Numbered from the stretch's first letter, positions 55,115 to 63,223 are shown. The stretch: 64,000 bases of DNA from Bacteroidales bacterium (GCA_029931975.1 JAOZQY010000007.1:1-64000), one strand, 5' to 3'. A program made the numbers and translations. The notes: a model not told the origin generated them from the sequence alone.

Positions 55115-56410
55115 ATGATTAGTGCCCTTCGCAACATCTGGCAAAGTGAGTTCTTCAGGAACGTGGCCACATTGATCTCCGGAACTACCCTGGCCCAGGC
55201 TTTTTCAGTGTTGATTTATATTCTTCTGAGCCGAATCTATACCGAGGAGGACTTCGGGGTTTTCGGCTTGTATATGAATATTCTGAATATCACGGTGATA
55301 TTCTCCACGGCCAAGTATGAGCTGGCCATTCTGCTTCCAAAAAGTGAACGTGAATCAATTAACCTGCTTGGACTCTCAGGAATGATCAGTGTGTTGGTCA
55401 GCCTGCTCTTGCTGGTGATCGTAATTCCGATGAATGATCAGATATCCAGGTGGCTGGGCAGCGAACAGATCTCCAGATGGCTCTATTTCATACCCCTATC
55501 CACCCTGATGGTGGGCTGGTTTACCTCTTTTAGGAACTTCTCAAACCGGCAGAAGCGGTACAAATTGATTGCCGGGGCCAATATTGGTCAGAGCATTTCC
55601 AACTCCCTGCTAAAGCTTGGACTGGGTTTGCTTATTGCCGGAGCAGCCGGTCTGATTTTCGGAGTGATCTTTGGACAGGTAGTTGGATTCCTGATCTTTT
55701 TTATGGTGCACTGGCGAATAAACGGATCGAAGGTGAACTGGATGAGCTGGAGTGAGATGAAACGACTGGGGCTTAAGTACAGCCTCTTTCCCAGGTATAA
55801 TATGTGGCAGGGGCTGATCAACAATTTTTCCGGCGCCTTCCCGGTTTTCATATTAAGCTCCTATTTTTCCACAGCTACCGCCGGGCTCTATACCTTTGGA
55901 TATATGATTCTGTACAGGCCGGTAAACCTAATGGCTAACGCGTTCTATCAGGTTATGTTTCAGCGATTTGTAGAGAAGAAGCATATCAATAGTTCCATTC
56001 GTCCGGACGTACTGTTGTTTTTGAAACGCAGCATACAGGTCTTAGCGCTTCCCTTTATTGTTGCGGCAATAGGCTTTCCTGAAATATTCGGATTCATCTT
56101 TGGCGATAAATGGATCGAAGCAGGCAGATATGCTCAGATCTTATTGCCCTGGATCTTTATGACAAGCCTGGTGATGCCCCTTTCATTTATTCCGGACCTC
56201 TATAAAAAGCAGCGGGTAGCCATGATCATTGATGGAGTCAAGCTGGTGGGCAGGCTGACAGGCCTTGCGGTGGGAGTGATTATGGAAAATGTTTATATTG
56301 GCCTGGCTTTATATAGTGGACTGAGTGCGCTAATTATTGGATATAGCCTGTTCTGGTATCTGCAGCTGGTGAAGGAGAATCCACCTGTTGATGAACAGGA
56401 TCAATTATGA
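55115..56410 (+). CDS. polysaccharide flippase (Wzx/RfbX type)
   Basis: A 431-residue protein with about 12 membrane segments of the MATE-like polysaccharide transporter superfamily: GTTLAQAFSVLIYILLSRIYTEEDFGVFGLY at the start is typical, as is GKDWIEAGRYAQIL-like FIFGDKWIEAGRYAQILLPW near ~330. It moves lipid-linked sugar units across the inner membrane. ATG at 55115 is preferred over the TTG at 55109. The methyltransferase and glycosyltransferase genes follow tightly, together a small surface-polysaccharide unit. Confidence 0.87.
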   Translation: MISALRNIWQSEFFRNVATLISGTTLAQAFSVLIYILLSRIYTEEDFGVFGLYMNILNITVIFSTAKYELAILLPKSERESINLLGLSGMISVLVSLLLLVIVIPMNDQISRWLGSEQISRWLYFIPLSTLMVGWFTSFRNFSNRQKRYKLIAGANIGQSISNSLLKLGLGLLIAGAAGLIFGVIFGQVVGFLIFFMVHWRINGSKVNWMSWSEMKRLGLKYSLFPRYNMWQGLINNFSGAFPVFILSSYFSTATAGLYTFGYMILYRPVNLMANAFYQVMFQRFVEKKHINSSIRPDVLLFLKRSIQVLALPFIVAAIGFPEIFGFIFGDKWIEAGRYAQILLPWIFMTSLVMPLSFIPDLYKKQRVAMIIDGVKLVGRLTGLAVGVIMENVYIGLALYSGLSALIIGYSLFWYLQLVKENPPVDEQDQL

Positions 56411-56417
56411 GAAGAGA

Positions 56418-57239
56418 ATGAGTAAGATAGGCAAAGCATTAAAGGCACTCTGGTGGATTGTCCGAAAACCGGTACTTCTGAACAATGTCCTCACTGATGA
56501 GGATAGCTGGAGGAGCTATGTGGAGAAGAAGTATAAGTTGCCGGGCGGACTCCCCGTGGTGGAGATGGGCCAGCTCATCGCTTCCGATTCCATTGAACTG
56601 GGGCCCATGACCTTTCTGGACGGAGGATCCCTGCCCACCGATATGATGTTGCTGGCCGGACTGGCTGAAGGAATAGAGAAGTGTGCCTATTTTGAAATTG
56701 GAACCTGGCGGGGCGAAAGTGTTACTACGGTTGCCTCCAGGGCCCGTAGCTGCCATACGCTCTGTCTCACCGACCAGGAGATGCGCCGGATGGGAATGCA
56801 TCCGAGTACCATTGAATCGCACAGGCTCTTTTCAAAAGAGCTGGCGAATGTTACCCATTTAAGTGGCGATTCTAGGAATTTCGATTTCGGACAGCTCAAC
56901 AAGAAATTTGATCTGTTTTTTATTGATGGCGACCACCATTATGATTGTGTCAAAAGCGATACGCAAAATATATTCAAACACCTTATTCATGAGAAGAGCA
57001 TAGTAGTGTGGCATGATTATGGCTTCCATCCCGATCAGGTAAGGTATGAGGTAATGGCTGCCATTCTTGACGGGATTGGAGCTGAACGAACAGGCAGGGT
57101 CTACCATGTGGCACATACCAAGTCGGCCATCTTTACAGGAGAAACCATTCCTTCTTTAGCGGCGAATTTTCCTCTTGTGCCGGAAGAGTATTACCTTACC
57201 GAGATTTCTCGTCACAAAATCCAGGCCTCCCCATCCTGA
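56418..57239 (+). CDS. class I SAM-dependent methyltransferase
   Basis: A protein of about 273 residues with a Methyltransf_24-like fold: FEIGTWRGESVTTVA (SAM-binding motif I), LSGDSRNFDF and LFFIDGDHHYDCVKSD. Starts at 56391 (in-frame ATG overlapping the flippase stop) and 56418 (after GAGAAGAGA) are both possible; I use the latter. It probably methylates a sugar or a sugar precursor of the neighbouring polysaccharide genes (inference from context). The glycosyltransferase follows after 11 bp. Confidence 0.8.
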   Translation: MSKIGKALKALWWIVRKPVLLNNVLTDEDSWRSYVEKKYKLPGGLPVVEMGQLIASDSIELGPMTFLDGGSLPTDMMLLAGLAEGIEKCAYFEIGTWRGESVTTVASRARSCHTLCLTDQEMRRMGMHPSTIESHRLFSKELANVTHLSGDSRNFDFGQLNKKFDLFFIDGDHHYDCVKSDTQNIFKHLIHEKSIVVWHDYGFHPDQVRYEVMAAILDGIGAERTGRVYHVAHTKSAIFTGETIPSLAANFPLVPEEYYLTEISRHKIQASPS

Positions 57240-57250
57240 TTGCCAGAAGC

Positions 57251-58435
57251 ATGGAAAAAGGAAAACGCATCCTGGTTATTCCCTCCTGGTATCCGCCCGA
57301 TGGCGGCTACTTTTTTAAGGAACATAGCGAGGCCATTCAAAAGATGGGTTGGCAGGTGGATGTGCTGGTAAACCGGCTTGTGGGAGTCCGGAAACTGATC
57401 CAGGCCGGTGTTTCGGCGCTGAGACCATGCAGGGTCGGGGAGGAGAACGGACTGCGTGTGATCCGTTCATCAAGTATGAAGCTTCCCGGTAGTGAAAAGC
57501 AGAACATCCTTAACTGGACAAGACATACCAGGAGGCTTTATAAGAGTTATGAACAGCAGTTCGGCAAGCCCGATTTGATCCTGGCACACAGCGTAACCTG
57601 GGCAGGCTATGCAGCTTTTCTGATTAACAGGGAACATCAGATCCCCTATCTGATTGTGGAGCATCGCAGCTTTTTTGTCTGGAGCACGGAGAAGGCTCGT
57701 CAGATGGTGAAGCCCTTTTATGTGCCATTTTTCAGGAAAGCTTATGGCCATTGCAAAAAACTGGTGCTGGTTTCCTCCAGCCTGAGTAAGGGAATTGAAG
57801 CACTGGTTCCTGATGTAAAGACCAGGAGCATGGTAATCCCAAATATGATACGGGAGGATATGTTCCTGCCTCCTGCGGAGCCCAGGCATACGAAACCCTT
57901 TACCTTTATCTGGGCCGGGAGACTGGAGCATGTGAAAGGGCTGGACCTGCTGCTGGAAGCTGTAAAACTACTTGCTGATCGAACAGAGCGGCCGTTCAGG
58001 ATACGATTGGCCGGGAAAGGTTCCCTGAAAGGGGAACTGGAACAGCAGGCCGTGAGGCTTGGAATTGCGGAACGGGTGAAGTTCCTGGGAAGGCTCTCCA
58101 GGGAGGAGATGCAGAAGGAGATGCAGAGGGCCAACTGTAAGGTGCTGCCAAGCCGTTATGAGGCATTTGGGGTGGTTCTTATCGAGGCCATGGCCACCGG
58201 GCTCCCCGTGATTGCTACCCGTTCCGGCGGCCCCGATTCCATTATTAACAATGAGAACGGTTTGCTGGTCGAAGCCGAACACATAGAGGAGCTGGCCGGG
58301 GCCATGGAACAAATGATGTTACATATCGAGGAATATCCTGCAGAGAAGATAAGGGGAAATACCCTGCAACAGTATGGCCATACCAGCGTGATGGAGCAGT
58401 ACAATCAGCTCTTTTTTCAAGTGCTCAAGGAATAA
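57251..58435 (+). CDS. family 4 glycosyltransferase
   Basis: A 394-residue GT-B enzyme: N-terminal LVIPSWYPPDGGYFFKEHSEA, C-terminal domain with IWAGRLEHVKGLDLLLEA, RLAGKGSLKGELE, VKFLGRLSREEM and the nucleotide-sugar EX7E motif around RYEAFGVVLIEAMATGLPVIATRSGG. Retaining family 4 enzymes transfer sugars at the cytoplasmic face. It is the last gene of the flippase-methyltransferase-glycosyltransferase unit; sugar unknown. Confidence 0.9.
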   Translation: MEKGKRILVIPSWYPPDGGYFFKEHSEAIQKMGWQVDVLVNRLVGVRKLIQAGVSALRPCRVGEENGLRVIRSSSMKLPGSEKQNILNWTRHTRRLYKSYEQQFGKPDLILAHSVTWAGYAAFLINREHQIPYLIVEHRSFFVWSTEKARQMVKPFYVPFFRKAYGHCKKLVLVSSSLSKGIEALVPDVKTRSMVIPNMIREDMFLPPAEPRHTKPFTFIWAGRLEHVKGLDLLLEAVKLLADRTERPFRIRLAGKGSLKGELEQQAVRLGIAERVKFLGRLSREEMQKEMQRANCKVLPSRYEAFGVVLIEAMATGLPVIATRSGGPDSIINNENGLLVEAEHIEELAGAMEQMMLHIEEYPAEKIRGNTLQQYGHTSVMEQYNQLFFQVLKE

Positions 58436-58470
58436 TTCCTCTCAATAGATTCACGGAATAAAAAATTTTG

Positions 58471-58478
58471 TAAATTTG
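58471..58478 (+). promoter_or_regulatory. -7 box of the tRNA-His gene
   Basis: TAAATTTG matches TAnnTTTG and lies 12 bases before the tRNA 5' end, as expected for a tRNA promoter. The -33 region is not convincing. Confidence 0.55.
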
Positions 58479-58489
58479 CAGACCCAAAC

Positions 58490-58564
58490 GGTGGATGTAG
58501 CTCAGTTGGTTAGAGTGCTGGATTGTGGTTCCAGAGGTCGCCGGTTCGAACCCGGTCTTCCACC
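58490..58564 (+). tRNA. tRNA-His (GTG anticodon)
   Basis: The sequence folds into a normal cloverleaf: acceptor GTGGATG (58491-58497) with CTTCCAC (58557-58563), anticodon stem CTGGA/TCCAG around loop TTGTGGT (anticodon GTG) and T arm GCCGG-TTCGAAC-CCGGT. G58490 supplies the extra G-1 that pairs with C73 (58564), a tRNA-His identity mark. CCA is not encoded. One T-T pair occurs in the acceptor stem. Confidence 0.95.
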
Positions 58565-58572
58565 CAAAAAGA

Positions 58573-58604
58573 AAATCGCCTTGTGAAAGCAGGGCGATTT
58601 TTTT
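58573..58604 (+). terminator. Rho-independent terminator behind tRNA-His
   Basis: An 11-bp stem (58573-58583 with 58590-58600, one T-G pair), loop TGAAAG and a T run to 58604, 8 bases after the tRNA. Confidence 0.92.
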
Positions 58605-58644
58605 AATTGAAAGACATTCATTAGAATAATTGAGTATCATTTGC

Positions 58645-58652
58645 TAAATTTG
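58645..58652 (+). promoter_or_regulatory. -7 box of the sigma/anti-sigma genes
   Basis: TAAATTTG matches TAnnTTTG, 31 bases upstream of the sigma-factor ATG. The sigma gene thus seems to be read by the housekeeping polymerase. The -33 element is weak. Confidence 0.45.
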
Positions 58653-58683
58653 CCTTAGAGAATTCAGCTCTCTTATCAGCGTA

Positions 58684-59271
58684 ATGGAAATATTCACTGA
58701 TCAACATATTATTGATGGTATCCGGAATCGGGATGATGCTACATTCAAGTATCTTCAGGTGAAGTTCCAGGATAGCATCCGTCTGATGGTTATTGAGAAG
58801 GGAGGAAGTCAGGAAGACGCAAAGGATGTATTTAGCGAGGGCCTAATTGCACTGATTCGCCTTGTGGATCACAAGGATTTCGTTCTGAGTTGCAAACTGG
58901 GAACCCTGGTTTATGCACTTTGTCTTAAGAAGTGGAAACAGCACCTGGAAAAACAGACGGCTGTGCACAATTATCATGTACGTAAACTCGATACCACTCC
59001 GGAATCGGATTTTACAGAGGAGGCTGATCAGCACTTATATCATGAAATTTTCTGGGAAAGTTTTGAGAAACTGGATAAGGTTTGCAAGGACATCCTTGAC
59101 GCCTACCTGAAAGAGACATCTCCAAAGGACATAGCAATCAAGCTGGGATATAGCTATGGTTATGTGCGGAAAAGAAAAAGTATGTGCCATAGTTTTCTGA
59201 TGAAGACCATCGAAAACCACCCTACTTTCATAAGGATTAAAAAAACCGAGCTAACTCTGGATATAGAATAA
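58684..59271 (+). CDS. ECF-like sigma-70 family RNA polymerase sigma factor
   Basis: A 195-residue sigma factor. Region 2 spans ~8-85 (IIDGIRNRDDATFKYLQVKFQDSIRLMV...GSQEDAKDVFSEGLIALIRL), region 4 ~130-185 with the recognition helix-turn-helix SPKDIAIKLGYSYGYVRKRK. Regions 1 and 3 are absent, the pattern of ECF-type alternative factors. The next gene, 14 bp downstream, encodes a membrane protein with the look of its anti-sigma factor, and a CHAT protease gene converges from the other strand. It would direct transcription of a small regulon, possibly from the repeated elements at 63076 and 63767 (inference). Confidence 0.87.
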   Translation: MEIFTDQHIIDGIRNRDDATFKYLQVKFQDSIRLMVIEKGGSQEDAKDVFSEGLIALIRLVDHKDFVLSCKLGTLVYALCLKKWKQHLEKQTAVHNYHVRKLDTTPESDFTEEADQHLYHEIFWESFEKLDKVCKDILDAYLKETSPKDIAIKLGYSYGYVRKRKSMCHSFLMKTIENHPTFIRIKKTELTLDIE

Positions 59272-59285
59272 TATATTCTGAACCA

Positions 59286-60092
59286 ATGAGGAACAAAACA
59301 GACATACATAGAAGGTTGGCGGATTATATCTACGATGATCTGAGTCCGGAAGAGATCGTGGAGATGGAAACTGAAATATCCCGTGACCCTCAGCTTTCAC
59401 AATCTTACCATTTGAATATGCAGGTAAAGGACTATCTGCAGGCGAAGATTCAACTGGAGGAGATGAAGTCAGATCCCCTCCTGGAGGATGCAGAGAAACT
59501 GGCAGACATGGCATTTGAACTTGAATCCATGGACGAAGAGGAGCCTGTGACCATCCCCATTGGCCGAAAAAAGAACAGGACCAGAATCCTGGCTTTTACA
59601 GCTGCAATAGCGGCGAGTGTTACCATTATTATCGCTGTTGGACTTCCATCTTCTATGGATCAGGACCGTTTATTTGATTCCTATTATACGCCCATAGAGG
59701 CCTCTGATTATTCCCAACGCGGACTTGCTGATGATACATACAGCAGTATAGCCCAAGGGATTAACCATTATATGGATGGAAATTACACACAATCCATCGA
59801 GCAGTTTAATACCCTGGTTTCAGATCCTGCCTTTCGCTCGGAGGTAAATTTTTTCACGGGACTCTCTTACCTGGGACTGGGGCAGTATGAGGATGCACAA
59901 AACAGCCTGGAATTAGTACTTAAGGGGGGGGGCAGGTATCAGCCTGAGGCCCTGTGGTATCTCAGTCTCTGCCATCTGAAAACCGGTGCCTTTGAAAAAG
60001 CATACGCAGTTCTTGGACAGTTGGAGCACTATGATGGAATGTACAGGCAAGACGCTCAATCCCTCCGAAAGAAACTTCGTCGCCTTAAATAA
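59286..60092 (+). CDS. probable membrane anti-sigma factor with C-terminal TPR domain
   Basis: A 268-residue single-pass protein: N-terminal acidic helical region (1-98; LADYIYDDLSPEEIVEMETEIS recalls anti-sigma zinc-finger-type N-termini but has no Cys/His cluster), Lys/Arg-rich stretch, membrane segment 101-120 and a C-terminal TPR region (~150-265; YMDGNYTQSIEQFNTL, GLGQYEDAQNSLELVL). Positive charges before the segment predict N-in/C-out topology. It is 14 bp behind the sigma gene. A G9 tract (59924-59932, codons 213-216) lies in the TPR part; slippage would cut off the end. The last 37 bp overlap the CHAT gene convergently. Anti-sigma role is inferred from order and topology. Confidence 0.72.
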   Translation: MRNKTDIHRRLADYIYDDLSPEEIVEMETEISRDPQLSQSYHLNMQVKDYLQAKIQLEEMKSDPLLEDAEKLADMAFELESMDEEEPVTIPIGRKKNRTRILAFTAAIAASVTIIIAVGLPSSMDQDRLFDSYYTPIEASDYSQRGLADDTYSSIAQGINHYMDGNYTQSIEQFNTLVSDPAFRSEVNFFTGLSYLGLGQYEDAQNSLELVLKGGGRYQPEALWYLSLCHLKTGAFEKAYAVLGQLEHYDGMYRQDAQSLRKKLRRLK

Positions 60093-62815
60093 GCAAAGAT
60101 CACCAACGCCGTAAGAATGGATCCTGCAATAAGGGGCCATGTGCCTTTGCTGCGCAAAGCAACAGAATCTCCGGTAACCTGGAAGGCAGCCCAATAATAG
60201 GGATGGGTATAAAAGGGGGGATGCTGGTTTATATATTGTCTTTTTGCATTGGAAAGTGCTTTGCCCTTGGACTCTCCACGTTTAATTTCTCCATAAAATC
60301 CGGTCATCACATCCCTGCTTTTAGAATCTTCAACGGGCCAGAGCGAATGTACCACAGATGCAGCACCGGCCTGTAAAAAACTTCTCGACAGGCTCATGAT
60401 ACCTTCTCCACTGCGTAATTCACCTCCTGCGGTTTCGCAACTGCTCAGAACCACCATGGGAGAAGAGATGGACAGGGCATTTATCTCATAATCATGCAAT
60501 CGACTGGCCAGCAAGGGATCAGTTATTGTATCCAGGATGAAATAGGGCGACAAACCAGAATATTCTGTTGCAAGAGAGTGCATGGCAAGGTGAAGGATTG
60601 AGTTTTCCTGTAATAGATCTACTACTTCCGATTTCTCCAGCGACCTCTGGATGCTGCGACCTTTTACAAGTTTTAATATATCCTGAACTTCTTCTTCTGC
60701 TCCCTTTAGTTTCTCAAAATTAGTTCCAGGCGCCGTGGAAGCTTCAGGTATCCAGGCGGTCAGATTCGGGAAAGGCCTGAGCCGGGTGCGGTTTCGGCTT
60801 ATCAGCTGAGAATTATACAGATAGGTGATGTTGTAATCGTATAAAAGATAAGGAATCCCGGCATAGTTAGCAATGGATTCAGCTTCATGATGGCTGATCA
60901 ATGCGTCAAAGGGGATAAACGATAGCATTTCATCAGGAACGATAAGCAGATTTTTGCCAGCGAAGAAGGACTCCACGGGTTGAACAAATTCCTGATAGAT
61001 CCCGAACAGAGCAAGCTTCAGACTGTCAAATCGTTCATTGGTCTCCTTGTAAGGGACAAAGCCATGAAGGTTGTTTTTGATTATTTCCAGGTACTGATGG
61101 AAGGCAGGATCGATGGGACTCTGGCAGACATGACAATCATTTTTCGATACAACAAAGATGAAGACCTGTTCTGAGTCTGTTGACTTGTTTCCCGTAAAGA
61201 AATATTCTACCAGGGTTTCATTTCGGTTCAGGTTCCGGCGGATCTGATCAAGTGACAGATCGGTCTTTAGCCCTTCGAATTGTCCGATTTGCGGAAAATC
61301 CCTGCGAAACTGTTCCATGTGCTTATTAAAGGAATCCCTGATTTGGAAGAGCTGTGCCTGCCAGTTTAACAAGCGGGCAGAGTCGGGGTTCATTTCCAGA
61401 CGTTCTGTCTGGATCAGATTCGAGAAATGGTCTATTTGCTGCTTTAGTTCAGTGGCGGTTAAGGCATCTGTATCGGAACGGCTTTCGAGGTAGAGCCACT
61501 CCTTGCTGTTCATTTCAAATATGAGTTCACTGGATTTCCCTTTCACAGCCATAAGGAAAGCCTCTTCTTTGTAAATCTCGCGTCCAGTTATTCTGAACAT
61601 TTCGAGCTTAAGGCGAATCCCGGTAGCGAAAAGATCCTTTTGTCCGGACGTCAGGTATATCCTGCTTTCGCTTGAAAAGAAGGAATCCTGTATCTTGTGA
61701 AGGACATCGATTGATAGAAGATTGGTGGCAAGAGCAGCCTCCAGGAACTCCAATTTTTTGTCCTTCGTTGTTGAGCTGTTTGAAATGCCTTCCAGTACCT
61801 TCACTTTTGTGGCAAGAATTTTCAACAATGTAAGGTCATGACTGGAGCTTTCAATGTCAGGATTTGAAAGAAGGTCCTTTCCTTCGAAATCCCGGGAAAT
61901 GGAGTGTGAGGCCAGGTGCAGATAGTCCAGAGCCTCATCAAACTCTTCCTGATCAAGGCTGTGCCTTGCCAGATTTTCATAACAGGCAGCCGTCAGCGGG
62001 TGCACGGAGCCGTAGTTCTGCTTATAGTTCTGCAAGGCTTTTTGCAGGTAGTCCTCACCCTGTTCATCCTGTCCGCCTGCAATCAGAAATTGTCCAAAAT
62101 GGAGGTAAATATTGGCCAGTTCGTAGTAGCTTGAATCATATTCGGAAACCCAACGCTTTATTCCCTTAAGGTAATACCGCCCGGAAAGTTCCGAATCGCC
62201 CAGTATCTGGTAGCAGCGGGCAAGGTTAAAATAAACACTTCCCAGGTAGGGTAGATCGTGCTTCTCCTTGATCTGCTCACAGTCCTTCAAAATCTCCAGG
62301 GCCTTCATATACCTTCCAAGGTGGTAAAGTATAATCCCTTTGTTCAGCAAAAGCGCTGAGTACTTATTGAACGTAGCATCATCCCAGTCAGGCACCAAGT
62401 TCAGCAGCCGGTGGGCCTCGTTTATGTAATGCAGGGCATTGGTATAATCCCCCATATCAGTATGATATAAACCCTGATTGATCTGGATACTGATCCTGAG
62501 CTGAAGTGCACCCGGATCGGTTTCCAACAAGAGATCCTCTGCAAACTGATATTGACGATGCGCCTCATCAGGACGTCCTGTCTCATAGTATACGATTCCC
62601 AGGGCATTATGTACCAGGGCCTGGTTATAAGCGGGCAGATCATATTCTCCCTCCAGAATTTGTTTCAATAATACTTCAGAACGAGGAAAATCACCTGCAG
62701 TCCTGGCCTGAGAATATTCATTGTATAGTATGCGGGCAGAATCTTCAGGATTTTGCGCATAAGATATGGCAATGGCCGTAAAGCCAAAAAGGAGAGAGAT
62801 AAATAGCTTTCTCAA
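60056..62815 (-). CDS. membrane-anchored TPR-CHAT caspase-like protease
   Basis: A 919-residue protein: signal peptide (1-20, ending SYAQ), about ten TPR-type repeats (~25-330), a long helical linker (~340-560), a CHAT domain (~600-885) and a C-terminal membrane segment (~893-911) followed by RRRSFFRRD. The topology places TPRs and CHAT in the periplasm. The caspase-like dyad is intact: His746 in HLAMHS and Cys793 in VLSSCETAGG, followed by SGEGIMSLSRSFLQAGAASVV. Start is TTG at 62815; no ATG precedes it usefully. It converges on the anti-sigma gene (37-bp overlap), and a Gly-Gly peptide gene lies upstream. Its substrate is unknown; both neighbours are candidates. Confidence 0.88.
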   Translation of the reverse strand: MRKLFISLLFGFTAIAISYAQNPEDSARILYNEYSQARTAGDFPRSEVLLKQILEGEYDLPAYNQALVHNALGIVYYETGRPDEAHRQYQFAEDLLLETDPGALQLRISIQINQGLYHTDMGDYTNALHYINEAHRLLNLVPDWDDATFNKYSALLLNKGIILYHLGRYMKALEILKDCEQIKEKHDLPYLGSVYFNLARCYQILGDSELSGRYYLKGIKRWVSEYDSSYYELANIYLHFGQFLIAGGQDEQGEDYLQKALQNYKQNYGSVHPLTAACYENLARHSLDQEEFDEALDYLHLASHSISRDFEGKDLLSNPDIESSSHDLTLLKILATKVKVLEGISNSSTTKDKKLEFLEAALATNLLSIDVLHKIQDSFFSSESRIYLTSGQKDLFATGIRLKLEMFRITGREIYKEEAFLMAVKGKSSELIFEMNSKEWLYLESRSDTDALTATELKQQIDHFSNLIQTERLEMNPDSARLLNWQAQLFQIRDSFNKHMEQFRRDFPQIGQFEGLKTDLSLDQIRRNLNRNETLVEYFFTGNKSTDSEQVFIFVVSKNDCHVCQSPIDPAFHQYLEIIKNNLHGFVPYKETNERFDSLKLALFGIYQEFVQPVESFFAGKNLLIVPDEMLSFIPFDALISHHEAESIANYAGIPYLLYDYNITYLYNSQLISRNRTRLRPFPNLTAWIPEASTAPGTNFEKLKGAEEEVQDILKLVKGRSIQRSLEKSEVVDLLQENSILHLAMHSLATEYSGLSPYFILDTITDPLLASRLHDYEINALSISSPMVVLSSCETAGGELRSGEGIMSLSRSFLQAGAASVVHSLWPVEDSKSRDVMTGFYGEIKRGESKGKALSNAKRQYINQHPPFYTHPYYWAAFQVTGDSVALRSKGTWPLIAGSILTALVIFAYLRRRSFFRRD

Positions 62816-62850
62816 AATAATCAGATTTCACTTGGGTCGTAAATGTATTT

Positions 62851-62885
62851 AAAAAAAACACCTGATAAAAGAGAAAGCTCTTATC
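62851..62885 (-). terminator. hairpin plus T run between the peptide gene and the CHAT gene
   Basis: On the minus strand GATAAGAG (62885-62878) and CTCTTTTATC (62873-62864) pair around a 4-nt loop with a 2-nt bulge; a T8 run follows at 62858-62851. It lies 22 bases after the peptide stop and 36 before the CHAT start, and could end the peptide transcript or let only part of it reach the CHAT gene. Confidence 0.6.
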
Positions 62886-62907
62886 GCTTCCATATGTGTG
62901 TTACGGA

Positions 62908-63048
62908 TTATGGCTTCCAGGGATCGGGAGGTGCCGTTTGGCCACCGTTGCCATCACCACCAACCAGGTAATTCATCTTTGTACCTTCAATTTTTTCATT
63001 TCTGAACTGCTCTGTCAGGTCGTTTTTTGTCATTAATCTCTTTTTCAT
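62908..63048 (-). CDS. 46-residue Gly-Gly peptide, candidate secreted or modified peptide precursor
   Basis: ATG at 63048 follows a good ribosome-binding site (AAGGAA, 5 bases upstream). The first ~30 residues (MKKRLMTKNDLTEQFRNEKI, then EGTKMNYLVGG) look like a charged leader ending in a Gly-Gly pair; the last 16 residues are GDGNGGQTAPPDPWKP with the pair's second Gly counted in, rich in Gly, Pro and Trp and lacking Cys. This is the plan of leader peptides cut after GG in Bacteroidota natural-product or bacteriocin-like precursors, but I cannot assign a family. No GG-cutting transporter or modifying enzyme is in the window. The TPR-CHAT gene follows on the same strand after a hairpin. Confidence 0.62.
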   Translation of the reverse strand: MKKRLMTKNDLTEQFRNEKIEGTKMNYLVGGDGNGGQTAPPDPWKP

Positions 63049-63075
63049 TTTTCCTTGTTTTTAATTAGTTGTACC

Positions 63076-63107
63076 GTTTAATCAGAAAGGACCAGGAATT
63101 GTTACCC
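63076..63107 (-). promoter_or_regulatory. repeated promoter-like element, copy 1 (upstream of the peptide gene)
   Basis: On the minus strand it reads GGGTAACAATTCC, then TGGTCC, then TTTCTGATTAAAC. The two 13-bp outer blocks are identical in copy 2 (63767-63799) while the centre differs at three positions, the layout of a -35/-10 pair with a free spacer. GTAACA and GATTAA are 16 bp apart, suitable for an ECF-type sigma factor. It ends 27 bases before the peptide ATG. A 12-bp palindrome TTTTGGCCAAAA (63110-63121) lies just upstream. 63122-63223 holds nothing else I can support. Confidence 0.6.
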
Positions 63108-63223
63108 TCTTTTGGCCAAAAAATGAAAAAAAAGTCAAAAATACAGTTAGCACAGCTCCCGGAGGCCGGCTTAAAGCCAAATGAGAGCTGAATTAACCAA
63201 GCATCAAAGGGAATCCCGAATCT

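Noticed and set aside
58490..58564. T-T mismatch in the tRNA-His acceptor stem as a sign of a dead tRNA
   Set aside because: The GTGGATG/CTTCCAC arrangement recurs in functional Bacteroidota tRNA-His as far as I recall; all other parts are normal.
63117..63132. AAAAAATGAAAAAAAA whose exact reverse complement occurs at about 63809-63824
   Set aside because: Striking next to the repeated element, but it is A/T low-complexity sequence and may be coincidence.
63123..63191. 22-codon plus-strand peptide (MKKKSKIQLAQLPEAGLKPN...)
   Set aside because: Charged start looks tempting near the Gly-Gly peptide, but there is no ribosome-binding site and the A-rich start is low complexity.
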